64,000 bases of DNA. Source: Helicoverpa zea. Taxonomy: Eukaryota > Arthropoda > Insecta > Lepidoptera > Noctuidae. Position numbers and translations under genes: made by a program. Below the pieces are notes generated by a model that saw nothing but the letters and a program-made list of their open reading frames with translations, did not search any database and had not been told where the DNA came from. Location of the stretch: assembly GCF_022581195.2 (NCBI RefSeq), contig NC_061463.1, forward strand, positions 9,300,001 through 9,364,000. Direction: 5' to 3'. Shown one piece after another: positions 56,001 to 62,756 of the stretch (position 1 is the stretch's first letter; each line of letters begins with the position of its first letter).

Positions 56001-58507
56001 AAGATTTTGAACAATTCCTGCAATCTTTTATATTTCTTTTTGTTAATTTATGTCAATACCTATTAAGAAATGTGTCAATATTCTGAACACTGATTGTTTC
56101 ATTCAGAATCAGTAATTTAGAAAAGTCAACAGTTTTAAAGATTCTTTTGGTAATCAGTTGAGGATGATAATCATTTTATTTACAGTAATATTCCAACACG
56201 GTTTTGTACTCTTAGAGGAAATACTTTGAACTATTGAAATGATCACGGGCTCGGTAAACCCACTAATGAATTTTATTATTTATAGCCATATGTATTCCTG
56301 TATTGTGAACAATTCTATTGTATTCAATATTATTAGTTTATGTTTGTTTATAAAAAGATCACTTAATATTGAATTTATCAAGCGTATCTTTGTATAGCAG
56401 GATCAAATGATATGCACTCATTTAATTTTGGTACCTTTTTGAAAGAAAGCTATGCCAATATTGTATAATACTTAGCCCTTATTATTTACGTTCTAAATTC
56501 GTGCTGTAACTTGAGTAATGTTTATTGTTCCTATTTAATGTTTGCTTCCGTATGTATATTATTTTAGTAAAGAGGAATAAACAAGACTACTGTTAATCAT
56601 GTAATTATTGTAACAACATTTTATCCTCTTGCAGAAACTACTGATTACCCGTCATAAAACGATGTCACATGTTTTTCCTGCATCAGATTTCTGCCGTAAT
56701 TGGTTGTTTTCAGGGCGATATATTTAATGTATTGAGTTTTACAGAAGATTCAGTAAAACAATATTCCTACATGCTTATCTTCAATTGATTAAAATTAAAC
56801 ATGAGAAAGTGAGATACGCAAACTCGATATATCGTGGCAATATATAGGTAGTATATACCTTCCAAATATTCCGATAGTGAAAAAATAACTTAATAAATTA
56901 ACATATAACTTTGACTATGGCCTCATGAATCACATTTTTATACGCCTACAAATTGGCATCCTCACGACACGAAACGACCTACCCTAAATCGATAGATAAC
57001 TATGATGTAAGCCCACTGTCTATACTAATGTAATAAAGAGAAAACATGTTTTGTTTGTTTGTACTCTAAGGCTCCGAAACTACGAAACCGATTTGAAAAA
57101 TTATTTCACTGTTAGAAAGCTACAGTCTGCCTGCGTGACATAGCCTATATTGTATCCCGGTAAGGGCAGTAGTTCCCACAGGACGAGTGAAACCACGAGA
57201 AAACGGCTAGTTAAAAATAAAAGTTTAGATTATAGCACGTGCCTCACTACTCTTACGTATTACAATAACTTACGATTTACATTTGTAGGACATAATAAGA
57301 TTTAAAACTAGACCAAGACAATAGTGTTTATTTTCATTGAAAACAAAGGATGTTTTCGCTATTTCTCATAGTTTCAATATCTAGTTTCTATTCGACTATT
57401 TAACAAGTATGTAATCATGATCTGTTTGAGAATATTCAACAGGAAAGTTTGTCTTATTGAGGGACATGTAACTGTGATAAAACTAAAACAGGAACTATCT
57501 GGATAACTTTGACAGTCAAGGAAGCAAATGATACAGAGTCAAGTACGAAAGTTGTGATTTGTTGATTAGCTAGGAAGATAAAAAGAATGGTCATATGACA
57601 TCGTCAAAGAATGATAATATAGAATTTTGCGAAGTTTACCTGAATCATGCCATGTGATATTTTTTTTATCAACCAATCAAGATCGTAACTATTTTATTAG
57701 AGCCCCAAAAACCGAAATTAATGCAAAAAGGACACCATCATTCTGAATCTAATTCAGTAGATAACGTACAGACAGCAATTAATCAAGAGTTCCAATAAAA
57801 TGATATATTTTTTAAATGCAATTCACGCTCATGCGATCTAATAGGTACCTAATCCTAGCGTGGGAATCTAAGGCCTTAACATTGTAACGTTTCTTCAGTA
57901 AATATTTTTGATTTTAATAATAAAATTAACTTAAAAGAAATATGGATAAAGTTACCTTTCGGCAATGGTGCCTCCTCCTTTGTGCGGCATTTCGGCATGT
58001 GTGGCGCTCCGCTGCACCCCACCGCCGACCCTGCAAATAAACATACAAACAAATATAAATAAACAAATAATTAAAACCGACAGTTATTGGGAAAAAGCTT
58101 GGATGAAATAATAAGGAGCTTATTGATTTCCTAGGATTAACAGGTCAGCTCTATAGTATGATATTTGGTTCAACTGAGTTCCTATTCGTCTACAAATTAG
58201 GTCTAAGTTTTCATTTATGAAACGAGGATTGTACGTAAAACTAAGCACATGACCATCAAAATATGAAAATGCAACTTCAATTCATAAGGCAGCACACTTA
58301 TGAAAAACCATTCACAATTTCTTTAAACAATAAAACTTTCTTCAGGTTTCTCTTCAGTAAGAATGTCACATTACACAAATTATTTCCATAAAACACTCGT
58401 AAATTAGTAAAACAACTAATAAAATAAAATTACCTGGTCTGTTCAAACTTTTCTTTAAGAGATTTGAAATTGAAGAGTCTCTCTTCGAACGTTCGTACTG
58501 ATAACAT
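28993..58507 (-). CDS. Svil: Supervillin (gelsolin/villin family), 15-exon model
   Basis: Supervillin ties actin filaments and myosin II to membranes. Exons, in transcript order: 58434-58507, 57956-58030, 53515-53626, 42679-42786, 41194-41354, 40109-40284, 36898-37066, 36119-36273, 34493-34650, 33853-33965, 31899-33568, 31641-31739, 31014-31210, 29469-29630, 28993-29079. All junctions are GT-AG and all phases agree; the sum is 3516 nt (1171 residues). The N-terminal part is low-complexity with KGGGTIAERLAALHAAG and a tryptophan-basic motif DWRARV, and later FTVAGRL. The central part has gelsolin-like repeats (LLHVKGRRRVQTRLVEP, DCFILITSDQLFLYIG, KVIVFDFGSEMYIWYG, SCLYIWHG). The C-terminus is a villin headpiece ending LPAWKQTNMKKDVGLF. 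Least certain: the donor of exon 36119-36273 (AAA|GTTCGT). An alternative first exon is listed at 43585-44406. Vertebrate supervillins are longer at the N-terminus. Confidence 0.9.
29376..29458. repeat. ACACTCA-type minisatellite next to supervillin exon 14
   Basis: Imperfect repeats of (A)CACTCA(G/T)TCAC, for example CACACTCAATCACACACTCA, about 11-12 bp each, ending roughly 10 bp from the donor of exon 14. Confidence 0.7.
29469..29630 (-). CDS. Svil: Supervillin exon 14
   Basis: 162 nt, phase 0 to 0, acceptor TTCACAG, donor GTATGT. Encodes a linker and the first half of the headpiece: LPDHVDPHHLERHLSPADFL matches the P-x-x-VD-x-x-x-LE-x-(Y/H)LS-x-x-(D/E)F pattern of villin headpieces. Confidence 0.9.
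29995..30225. mobile_element. 231-bp MITE, TATAGTTCGGCC ends, copy 1
   Basis: Both ends read TATAGTTCGGCCATTCAGAG inward, and the inverted repeat extends about 58 bp to ACGACGTAA, leaving a short unique centre. Orientation is opposite to copies 2 (38561-39528) and 3 (58774-59004). Same length as copy 3 and nearly identical. It lies in the intron between supervillin exons 13 and 14. Target duplication is probably TA or TATA and cannot be resolved because the ends themselves are TATA. Confidence 0.88.
30567..30795. repeat. Decayed tandem copy of supervillin exon 13 end plus adjoining intron
   Basis: 30567-30625 matches 30857-30918 (both contain AAAACGCAAGC-AATTCCGACCAC). 30727-30795 matches the end of exon 13 at 31008-31070 (GTTAGCATCAGCGGC versus ATTAGCATCGGCAGC, then CACGTGTCGAATAGG versus CAGGTGTCGAAGAGG). 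A SINE fragment with TGTTGGGGTCGGCTTC (30653-30703) lies between. The copy is decayed and has no splice role that I can see. Confidence 0.7.
31014..31210 (-). CDS. Svil: Supervillin exon 13
   Basis: 197 nt, phase 1 to 0, acceptor CCCCCAG, donor GTGAGT. Encodes RWQSLRVAALRTCAAYWQAS, then LEPARFTHLFDTWADHDQAA, the end of the gelsolin repeats (F-x-x-LF-x-x-W). Very GC-rich third positions. A decayed copy of its 3' part is at about 30727-30795. Confidence 0.9.
31250..31430 (+). mobile_element. tRNA-derived SINE in a supervillin intron
   Basis: A-box-like TGGCGCAATGG and B-box GGGTTCGATTAC are spaced as in a tRNA gene. A non-tRNA tail with TTATAAATATGTATATACG follows. It is a different family from the SINE at 10481. 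Not a tRNA gene: the acceptor arms do not pair convincingly. Confidence 0.6.
31641..31739 (-). CDS. Svil: Supervillin exon 12
   Basis: 99 nt, phase 1 to 1, donor GTTTGT. Encodes ALFLLDDGACVWLWQGWWPP then an acidic end (QEDGELEPAERNA), the core strand of the last gelsolin-like repeat. Confidence 0.9.
31899..33568 (-). CDS. Svil: Supervillin exon 11, main gelsolin-repeat exon
   Basis: 1670 nt, phase 2 to 1, acceptor TTCCAG, donor GTGAGC. About 557 residues covering several gelsolin-like repeats: KVIVFDFGSEMYIWYGKNVP, FFSADSYIIRWEYMITMTGR, SRYRLFVTRGN and GSLLLVDTEKSCLYIWHG are repeat cores. Its size, against small neighbours, suggests past intron loss. The open frame runs on past the donor to 31780 but only into intron. 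Confidence 0.93.
33853..33965 (-). CDS. Svil: Supervillin exon 10
   Basis: 113 nt, phase 0 to 2, donor GTAAGT. Encodes TRLVEPVHTSVNRGDCFILI then TSDQLFLYIGLYANVIE, a gelsolin-repeat core (GDCFIL-x-x-D-x-x-LF-x-Y-x-G). Confidence 0.92.
34072..34226. mobile_element. 155-bp MITE-like element
   Basis: Perfect 16-bp inverted ends CTATCAACCAATGACA (34072-34087) and TGTCATTGGTTGATAG (34211-34226). No coding content. Target duplication not clear. Confidence 0.65.
34362..34445 (-). pseudogene. Decayed duplicate of supervillin exon 9
   Basis: Reads GNGGMAVEALASNEDFS in the minus frame, against SNGGLAAEALAALASKEDFS in exon 9, then jumps to a relic of the LLHVKGRRR end. About 60 bp of the middle is missing, and the donor is changed: TTCAGTAAGA replaces GCAGGTAAGA. 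The copy lies about 140 bp 3' of the real exon and is too altered to splice normally. Confidence 0.75.
34493..34650 (-). CDS. Svil: Supervillin exon 9
   Basis: 158 nt, phase 1 to 0, acceptor TCTCCAG, donor GTAAGA. Encodes SSNGGLAAEALAALASKEDF, then PLMLLHVKGRRRVQ, the entry to the first gelsolin-like repeat. A decayed copy of this exon lies 3' of it at 34362-34445. Confidence 0.9.
34975..35103 (+). CDS. First-exon-like fragment, MEPGFIKANS start (SWIM/YqaJ-type family, from memory)
   Basis: ATG at 34975 opens MEPGFIKANSANLPRIDIIM then LGKFLASNKDFCSAEFRNVKTSM and meets a strong donor, CAT|GTAAGTATA. The pattern PGF-(I/L)-KAN-x-x-x-LP-x-(I/V)D-x-x-M ... (A/P)E-x-R-x-VK resembles the start of a widespread insect family that continues with a SWIM zinc finger and a YqaJ-like nuclease. 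I recall this only loosely. No continuing exon is found nearby, so it looks like an orphan or broken gene. Confidence 0.4.
35212..35403 (-). CDS. THAP zinc-finger first exon fragment
   Basis: From ATG at 35403: MNSKGHRCCGVPQCKNTSKT, later LFVYVPHNKKIRNKWLKLAR and LYFCEDHFD, then a canonical donor GTAAGT. The C-x(4-5)-C ... W ... C-x2-H spacing with a conserved Trp is the THAP (C2CH) DNA-binding domain, used by P-element-type transposases and by host regulators. No downstream exon is recognised. It points toward the plus-strand exon at 34975-35103. Confidence 0.7.
36119..36273 (-). CDS. Svil: Supervillin exon 8
   Basis: 155 nt, phase 2 to 1, acceptor ATCCACAG. Encodes LASEWSRRARVGRRHAASRN then PLRALAARTDLRDEY, a conserved basic block. 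The GC-rich exon contrasts with its AT-rich introns. The donor chosen (AAA|GTTCGT) is the only one that gives phase 1, required by the next exon; it is weak, and a small extra exon in between cannot be excluded. Confidence 0.75.
36343..36552. mobile_element. 210-bp foldback MITE
   Basis: The ends match inversely over about 45 bp with six or so differences: AGATCTATCAAACAG, then GAGCGGTCAC and CGGTCGAGCGTTCAAGC on the left; GCTTGAACGCTTGACCG, then GTGACCGCTC and GATAGATC on the right. Lies between supervillin exons 7 and 8. Confidence 0.8.
36898..37066 (-). CDS. Svil: Supervillin exon 7
   Basis: 169 nt, phase 1 to 2, acceptor CCACAG, donor GTGAGT. Encodes DESSGAERTGQPVRVPRADD, then ETFQAFFTPALQQERL and an acidic end (DVDLDAIDSGSR). 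Confidence 0.85.
37115..38042 (-). mobile_element. 5'-truncated RTE-clade LINE with target duplication
   Basis: Flanked by the 10-bp repeat AAAAGTACCT (37105-37114 and 38043-38052). The 3' end carries a (GATGAT)n tail, seen as CATCAT on the plus strand (37115-37137), preceded by CAGTGGACTGCGATAGGC, a familiar RTE ending. Only the second half of the reverse transcriptase and the C-terminus are present. Inserted in the intron between supervillin exons 6 and 7, same orientation as the gene. Confidence 0.9.
37135..38025 (-). pseudogene. RTE LINE reverse transcriptase, C-terminal half
   Basis: 296 codons with no stop. It begins at the RT palm: RQGDVISPKLFTNAMEDMF, then the catalytic HLRFADDIVIMAE (box FADD), then LGQTLQLGR and the C-terminal region with QRAMERAMLGISLRDRIRNE and VGRPQARWSDDLRKAAG. 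QGD-x-ISPKLF, FADDI and the RW-x-DD-(L/I) tail are typical of RTE elements. The endonuclease and RT fingers are absent because of 5' truncation, so it cannot act alone. The intact frame indicates a fairly young insertion. Confidence 0.9.
38561..39528. mobile_element. 968-bp long member of the TATAGTTCGGCC MITE family, copy 2
   Basis: The right 170 bp (39340-39528) matches the body and right end of copy 3 almost exactly. The left end TATACTTCGGCCGTTCAGAG (38561-38580) matches the family for about 37 bp and then diverges. Between them lie about 740 bp not found in the short copies, including an exon-like piece (38831-38883). It may be a longer progenitor or a copy that captured foreign DNA. Confidence 0.7.
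38831..38883 (-). pseudogene. Terminal-exon-like piece inside the long MITE copy
   Basis: On the minus strand an acceptor-like TACATGTAG precedes an open stretch encoding EDDDEDTTSSSKSESD and a TAA, with AATAAA about 45-50 nt further on (plus strand 38782-38788). An acidic, serine-rich end followed by a poly(A) signal looks like the last exon of a gene, perhaps a transposon-encoded one. The parent is not identified. Confidence 0.4.
40109..40284 (-). CDS. Svil: Supervillin exon 6
   Basis: 176 nt, phase 2 to 1, donor GTGAGT. Encodes a Ser/Arg/Lys-rich linker (SRKQVSPTNGFASGPHRSAS, later RESFKRSHSVSESISRVDE). It is disordered in appearance and contains basic-Ser sites that look like kinase targets. 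Confidence 0.85.
41008..41131. repeat. Hairpin with perfect 15-bp arms
   Basis: GCCAAACTTAAAGGC (41008-41022) and GCCTTTAAGTTTGGC (41117-41131). Probably a small MITE remnant; 63 bp before (3' in the gene sense: 41194 is the exon end) supervillin exon 5. Confidence 0.55.
41194..41354 (-). CDS. Svil: Supervillin exon 5
   Basis: 161 nt, phase 0 to 2, acceptor TTTCAG, donor GTGAGT. Encodes GWRKRVPQTDASLFTVAGRL then a proline-rich stretch (TPPLTPPPAVAP). The W-(K/R)-(K/R)-RV ... VAGR(L/M) signature is conserved in supervillins. Confidence 0.88.
42679..42786 (-). CDS. Svil: Supervillin exon 4 (shared)
   Basis: 108 nt, phase 0 to 0, acceptor GTTACAG, donor GTAAGT. Encodes ESLNSVDDKKKSIDDNEIGT then LADRRNKLETAAQ. 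Because it is a multiple of three and phase 0 on both sides, it could be skipped without changing frame. Confidence 0.85.
43585..44406 (-). CDS. Svil: Alternative supervillin first exon with a membrane-anchor-like N-terminus
   Basis: Open from ATG at 44406. The first 20 residues, MLLETFIGLGILVYLLWKYF, look like an uncleaved signal anchor (hydrophobic stretch followed by basic/Pro residues). About 250 residues of Lys/Glu-rich, low-complexity sequence follow (for example SPPKERLAEFLEKTILRDDK, then LLQKQPGFPQGLNFGSVIGE). To join in frame with exon 42679-42786 the exon must end at CAG (43585) and use a GC donor (CAG|GCAGGT). The GT donor 4 nt further on gives a phase that fits only exon 36898-37066. 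The GC-AG isoform would be 1358 residues. Placement on the same strand, immediately 5' of shared exons, and the phase fit argue for a supervillin isoform. A separate short gene ending at 43462 is the alternative. Confidence 0.6.
44431..44435 (-). promoter_or_regulatory. Initiator-like TCAGT upstream of the anchor exon
   Basis: On the minus strand TTCAGTGAAG lies 25 bp before the ATG at 44406. TCAGT is the arthropod initiator consensus. No TATA box is seen at -30. This supports, but does not prove, an internal promoter. Confidence 0.35.
46305..46335 (-). promoter_or_regulatory. CpG-rich patch with a CCAAT box
   Basis: GCGCGCGCATTGGCCG contains CCAAT on the minus strand (46325-46329) in a local CpG cluster otherwise absent from this AT-rich intron. 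Possible internal promoter about 1.9 kb upstream of the anchor exon's... opposite side (3' in plus coordinates is 5' for the gene). Evidence is compositional only. Confidence 0.25.
48105..48127. promoter_or_regulatory. CRE and NRF1-like sites in a CpG-rich patch
   Basis: TTACGTCACG (48105-48114) is CRE-like, and GCGCATGCGC (48118-48127) is a perfect 10-bp palindrome equal to the NRF1-type core. They lie in a CpG cluster spanning about 48068-48150, in supervillin intron 3, 3.7 kb upstream (gene sense) of the anchor exon. Both sites are typical of TATA-less promoters; an internal promoter is inference. Confidence 0.4.
48491..48628. mobile_element. 138-bp PIF/Harbinger-type MITE
   Basis: Ends GGGCTGATTTTTCAATC and inverted GATTAAAAAATCAGCCC, flanked by TAA on both sides (48488-48490 and 48629-48631). 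A 3-bp TWA duplication with GGG-starting ends is the PIF/Harbinger signature. Confidence 0.8.
48640..52860. other. Supervillin intron 3, second part: no exon recognised
   Basis: AT-rich. The plus-strand frames at 50628-50858 and 50912-51214 have no recognisable domain. A short retroposon-tail-like phrase (GTTCCTTCAGGACGTGGGTT) is at about 52255. Confidence 0.4.
52867..53232 (-). CDS. Possible alternative first exon of supervillin
   Basis: An open frame lies just 3' of exon 53515-53626 on the same strand. From ATG at 53232 it would encode MNNANVSKKRLSYIPSKC and about 100 more residues of ordinary composition. Two possible phase-0 donors (GTACGC after TACACGAAG, about 53141; GTGGTA after CCCTTAAGG, about 52906) would join in frame to exon 42679-42786 or 41194-41354. 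No domain is recognised. It could equally be a chance open frame; RNA evidence is needed. Confidence 0.3.
   Translation of the reverse strand: MNNANVSKKRLSYIPSKCSSKDSTLRYTKVRNLHQAPIYLKPVPRSKTYRYESPTPVLTLHHFDSPLCNKQNPSRQGLLIYCDTAEHVCYQPGSYTTGLAKIDRILIPLRVVIDWLHSVVM
53515..53626 (-). CDS. Svil: Supervillin exon 3
   Basis: 112 nt, acceptor TTTTCAG, donor GTTAGT, phase 2 to 0. Encodes LAALHAAGANDWRARVCRL and a charged tail (SPEREDSKAIERAKNRIN). The W-R-x-R-V signature after an AAL-x-x-x-G stretch fits the N-terminal conserved motif of supervillins as I recall it. Confidence 0.85.
54318..54551. repeat. Lepidopteran dispersed retroposon
   Basis: Contains AGCTGTTGCCCGCAACTTCG, CATGCCAAATTTCAGCCCGA and TCAGTCAGTCAGTCACC. 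This is wording I recognise from a common moth RTE/SINE-type repeat. Confidence 0.65.
54857..55146. repeat. Dispersed repeat with (TCTG)n microsatellite
   Basis: Begins CTAATATTATAAATGCGAAAG, has (TCTG)n at 54896-54940, then CTACTGAACCGATTTGTGTG, and ends GAAGTTGCGGGCAAAAGCTAG. It is a second copy of a common moth repeat, in opposite orientation to the one at 54318. Open frames through it are artefacts. Confidence 0.7.
55192..55593. mobile_element. 402-bp non-autonomous hAT element
   Basis: Ends TAGTGATG (left) and CAACACTA (right) form a TAGTG(A/T)TG inverted repeat of hobo/Ac type, and the flanks are the perfect 8-bp duplication GTTAGCAC (55184-55191 and 55594-55601). The interior is dominated by runs of A and T. 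Confidence 0.88.
55602..57010. other. Supervillin intron 2, no exon recognised
   Basis: AT-rich; no open frame or repeat of note between the hAT element and the repeat at 57015. Confidence 0.4.
57015..57212 (+). repeat. Lepidopteran dispersed retroposon
   Basis: From TGTCTATACTAATGTAATAA through GAAACTACGAAACCGATTTG to GAAACCACGAGAAAACGGCT, a moth RTE/SINE-type repeat also seen in fragments at 3050 and 18995. Confidence 0.65.
57956..58030 (-). CDS. Svil: Supervillin exon 2
   Basis: 75 nt, acceptor TTTGCAG, donor GTAACT, phases 2 to 2. Encodes GGGVQRSATHAEMPHKGGG then TIAE, the start of the conserved TIAERLAALHAAG block completed by the next exon. Confidence 0.85.
58434..58507 (-). CDS. Svil: Supervillin exon 1 (distal first coding exon)
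   Basis: Starts ATG TTA TCA (MLSVRTFEERLFNF...) in a favourable CCAAAATG context and ends phase 2 before GTAATT. It joins exactly in frame to the exon at 57956-58030. The basic/aromatic 24-residue start replaces the longer N-termini of other isoforms. An initiator-like TCAGT lies about 20 bp upstream. Confidence 0.8.
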
Positions 58508-58526
58508 TTTGGCGGTTTACACAATA

Positions 58527-58531
58527 ACTGA
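58527..58531 (-). promoter_or_regulatory. Svil: Initiator-like TCAGT of the distal supervillin promoter
   Basis: On the minus strand GTTCAGTTATTGTG lies 20 bp before the ATG at 58507. No TATA box at -30. Very short 5' UTR if used; an upstream untranslated exon is also possible. Confidence 0.35.
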
Positions 58532-58773
58532 ACACGTATTACAAGAAAATATTGAATCACAAGTCGTCACATATCTAAAGAAAAGTGTTTTATTTGATGT
58601 TATTGAAATTGTTGGACAATTGTACGTCTGTGATGGAAGGACGCTGTCGCACTGACAGACGGACAAACGACTGTATGATCGCGTTCGGAAACGTACCGAT
58701 AACAATTATTTATTACATAGTGTCGACGTGACTATGTTATCCTCTTTGCATGTTATAGGTAAATGTGGTTAAT

Positions 58774-59004
58774 TATAGTTCGGCCATTCAGAGAATGCGT
58801 TCCTGACACGTCGCGATTGAACTGACGACGTAACTACATTCATTGATTATTGATATAATAATGTTGTTTTAATGCTCCTCAATTGTTAAAACGGTAAACA
58901 ACCAGCAAAAATATTTTTATCGTAACTGCAACGCCATTGCAAAGTTACGTCGTCAGTTCAATCGCGACGTGTCAGGAACGCATTCTCTGAATGGCCGAAC
59001 TATA
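58774..59004. mobile_element. 231-bp MITE, TATAGTTCGGCC ends, copy 3
   Basis: Same length and nearly the same sequence as copy 1, reversed. Begins about 245 bp upstream of the candidate supervillin start site, so it may affect that promoter. Confidence 0.9.
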
Positions 59005-61275
59005 ATGATGGCAAAATTAACATGTGTAAAGTATAATATTTTACGATAATTTAAATTTTATTTATTGCAATCTAAGGAATCTCCAACCATCATGGGAAAA
59101 ATCAGTGGAAAAAGGACTAATATTTTCGGTTGATTGTATTATTCACCTTTATAACAGGCACTACGTAACTTAAACATGTTTTATTCTGTGCGTAAAAAAA
59201 TTAACACCGAACAGCAACACAACTGTTTTAATATAATAGCACATATCACTGCAAGATTTTGATTGATCAAATAGCACTGATCACATGTATTACAAGATAA
59301 TGCTCAAACACAATGAATCATTTAATATAAACAAGGATATGACTATTAGGAAAATATTATCAACACGACTGCTTGCAACGAAGAAAACTTACACAATGAC
59401 AAGGACTATGTAAAGCAAAACAAAAGCATTCATAAATAAAAAGCGAATAGTAAGACAAAAAAAAATCAGACTTATACTTTATAAAATATCGTATTGTCAT
59501 GCGATCGTAAACTAAATATAAAGACGGCCAATCAGTATCTATTGGATTGCATCGCCAATACCAAGTTTTGTGGCATCTCGATAGTTTATTGCCATAAAAC
59601 TCAAACAATTTAGTCTTAAAACAACTTTTCTAACAAAACTTAACAAACGTGAATACAAATCTAGTCTGCAATACGAAGAAAAATTCTCAAAACTTGATGG
59701 TTTAAAGTCCTTTATCGTGCTTTTGTCTTCTACAGATAAAAGAACTTAATACTCCATTAAAAATAATGAGTTTAGATTTCCAACTACAGACAAAAAACGT
59801 TCAGTGAACTCACGCCACAAAGTCATTAGTACATTTTGTTGTACTTCGATAAAAACGAGCAAAAATCCCATCCATCACTTTCAAAAACAATTTATGAAAG
59901 AGCTAGTAAAAATTCAATATTTGCTCGAAACTATTATAAAGTGCATAAAATATTACGTTGACTAAAAGCTGTGTGCAATCGAAAAACAAATCAACTGACT
60001 CAAAACAAGCCATTACGTTTTCATAATTATAAAATGTAGCTTACGATTTCCCAAAGGTGAACTTATTTGCTGAAAGTTAATTAAAAAGTGGAGAACCAAT
60101 CAGAGGTGAACACTGAACAGTAATTAAGTGTAATACAAACCGAATGTTTTGAAAACAAAAGGCTTTAGAAGCGTATGTTCGTGCGAGGCTGCCTTACGAG
60201 CGCGCCCTACGCGGTTCGTTGCGCGACTGGTGGGCGGGCGGCAGCTTTCAGCCTTCAGAGGCCTACGCTTTACTACTTGTGTTACTCGAATAAGGAATTA
60301 GTGAGAAATTATGCGTCGAATAAGAAGTAATCGCCAATTATATCCGGATTATAAAAAACTTTTCCATTTTTTTTTTCAAATCTCAGTATATAGTATAGAT
60401 TTTTTAAAATCTCTTTCGAATTTTTCCACAAACAACGAAAATAGTAAATATAAAAATTGCATCTCCGCAAAAATAGTAATACATTTTTAATACCCATAAA
60501 ATATGCACCAATCCCTCTCTCTACTCGAAAGTTTTTCGCCACATGGTACTATTTCATTTCGGTTCGAGTTTCCCATAGTAAAGTTTAATGTAAATGCAAC
60601 GTGTTCTCTTGGAAGGTAACGTTAGCTAGAACCTGAGGCATCACGTTCACACAATTTGCATAAACACTTAATTGTAATTTTTAGTGCTTCAGTGAAGGAA
60701 GTATGGTGTATTGGAACACCTGTGTAGGTCTAATTAAATGGAGTTAGTAACTTGATAATACGGTTAGGGAAAAGGTGTAGATTACTTAGGACTTAAAGAA
60801 AAAACTGTCTTTGTTCACTGTCTCGTCCTTTTGATAGAAGGGTTCATTAAGATTTAAGCTCCTTTAACCATACTTTCGTTAGTTAAGGGAAAACCCATGG
60901 GTGTCTGGCTGAAATGGAATTTTGTATAGACTGTTTTAACAGTACTTGAATCTTTGACAAGATAAAGGGGAGCGGGGTAATATTTAATAACTCATTTGTC
61001 ATTTCCAATTCTCCATTATAATTTTGGAAGGCAGAAAGAAGCTAATGAGTTTAATTTACATACGAAGCATACATTTACTGATATGCGATCTGTCGTGAAC
61101 ACTAATGGTGGTAAAGGAAAACCCAAAGAAAGGAAATCAATACAGCAAATGCAGGCTTTCAGAAAGCATTGTATTTTTTTAACATGATAAATATAGTATT
61201 GCATGTAAAAGCTTCTACGAAAGCTTATTCAAACTTAATATACCCTTAAATATTAAAAACTTTACACGAACATGA
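59005..61275. other. Gene-poor region upstream of supervillin
   Basis: No coding region recognised. A CpG-rich patch at about 60180-60250 (GAGCGCGCCCTACGCGG, GGTGGGCGGGCGGC) stands out against AT-rich surroundings and could be an upstream promoter or untranslated first exon. Nothing else noted. Confidence 0.4.
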
Positions 61276-61279
61276 ATCT

Positions 61280-61640
61280 GAGGGCACGGCAGTGCCCCAG
61301 CCAAGACTCGAGCAAAGCGGGCACGGCCGTACCATCTTTTCTCGAAGCGTTTCGCGGCTATTTCAGCCCCCTGTATCTTCCATGTGAACAAAGCTGAGGT
61401 TTTCGATGACCAAGAGTAACTATTAGAACAAGCTCAGTCTCAAAATTACAAGACATTTAAATAAATAGTTTACGAGTTATGAGCGATCAAAGTTACACGA
61501 TTTTGTCACTGACTCACTCACTGACCGATCATCAAAAGTCTAAGGTACTTCTAGCAAACTGAGAACCTTCAAATTTGGCACCAAGACAGGTTATCAGCTA
61601 CATATAAAGGGAAAATTATAAAAACCTTAAAACTTAATAA
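61280..61640 (+). repeat. Dispersed repeat (GGGCACGGCAGTGCCCC family)
   Basis: The text GGGCACGGCAGTGCCCC, then GCAAAGCGGGCACGGCCG and CGAAGCGTTTCGCGGCTA is a repeat I recall from noctuid genomes. Class unknown. Confidence 0.5.
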
Positions 61641-61796
61641 AAAAAATCGGAAACAAATTTATATTTGCGGTTTTTCAAGAACATTGTGTATGAATTTTGA
61701 CTGCATTGATAACTTTGTTATTTATTTATGTACAAAATGTATTTGTTTTATTGTTACGTAGTGTGGTATATTGTTATTATGTATTAAATATACATA

Positions 61797-62310
61797 TGTC
61801 GGAGACTGTCAATAGTACGGACACTAAACGTCACGCAAGCGCGCCCTCTAGCGGCGTTTCCGGTGAAACAACATTTTGGCGCGCTTGGCAGAGTCGTGGC
61901 GGTCAGCGTGGCGTCCGCGGTGCTCAGTCTTGATCGAGTCTTGGTCGAGGCTTCGTCGAGTCGTCGCGTTACTGCCTTTCGTTACGTGTAGTGTACCCAG
62001 TGTTATTGCTTAGCGTTGTAGTACCTAAACTTATTGTAGTCTTGTGATTTTTGTATTATAATGGTTCTTCTAACCTAACAGAGAGACATGTGTTGCTGGG
62101 GAGTTTGTTCCGCCACTTCTTCTCCCCAGCCAAAACACATAGGAAGTGGCGAAGGGCGGGCGTTTTGGGGGCTGTCTTTTGTTCTGACTAATTTGAATAA
62201 ACGTTTGAGTTTTGAGTTTGTTTGAGTTTTGAGTTTCTTTGAATTATCTCTTTGCTTGATTACCCTAACTGATGTCGGACGATAGTGCCATCCTGATGAC
62301 GCCTCCGACA
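61797..62310 (+). repeat. Long terminal repeat (514 bp)
   Basis: Begins TGTCGGAG and ends CTCCGACA, a perfect 8-bp inverted pair with the TG...CA rule of LTRs. An AATAAA (about 62196) lies in the expected R region. The flanks (left ACATA, right TCAGA) do not match, so this is not a solo LTR. Confidence 0.75.
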
Positions 62311-62495
62311 TCAGAAGTGGGATGTAATCCGAATGCCCACAGGGTCACGTGTTCAAAATGTGAACGTGTAAAAATTGTAGTGGTGAAAATTGTAACGCCT
62401 GATACGATACTGCTATCACATTGAATCGATCTAGGTAAGCACTAGGAAGAATCCTAAGTGGTTATTCGGTGGAATGGTTATTTAGGTGTGCCTGT

Positions 62496-62756
62496 CAGAC
62501 GCCGGATAGAGGTTGTCTTGAAGGGCAAGTCGACTATCAGACTCCGGATAGAGGATGTCTTGAGTCGCAGATATCAGACGCCGGATAAAGGTTGTCTTGA
62601 AATGGTGACTATCAGACTCCGGATAGAGGATGTCTTGAGTCGTTGTTGTCAGACGCCGGATAGAGGTTGTCTTGAAATGGTGACTATCAGACTCCGGATA
62701 GAGGATGTCTTGAGTCATCGCTATCAGACGCCGGGGAGAGGTTGTCTTGACGGAAA
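62496..62756 (+). repeat. Alternating A/B tandem repeat of about 37-bp units
   Basis: Seven units begin CAGAC(G/T)CCGGATAGAGG: A units (CAGACGCC...GGTTGTCTTGAA) and B units (CAGACTCC...GGATGTCTTGAGTC) alternate A-B-A-B-A-B-A, a dimer period of about 75 bp. The plus-strand open frame through it (IRLRIEDVLS repeats) is probably incidental. Confidence 0.9.

Noticed and set aside
61797..62310. Solo LTR
   Set aside because: Flanking 5-mers do not match and leader-like sequence follows, so internal sequence of an element is more likely.
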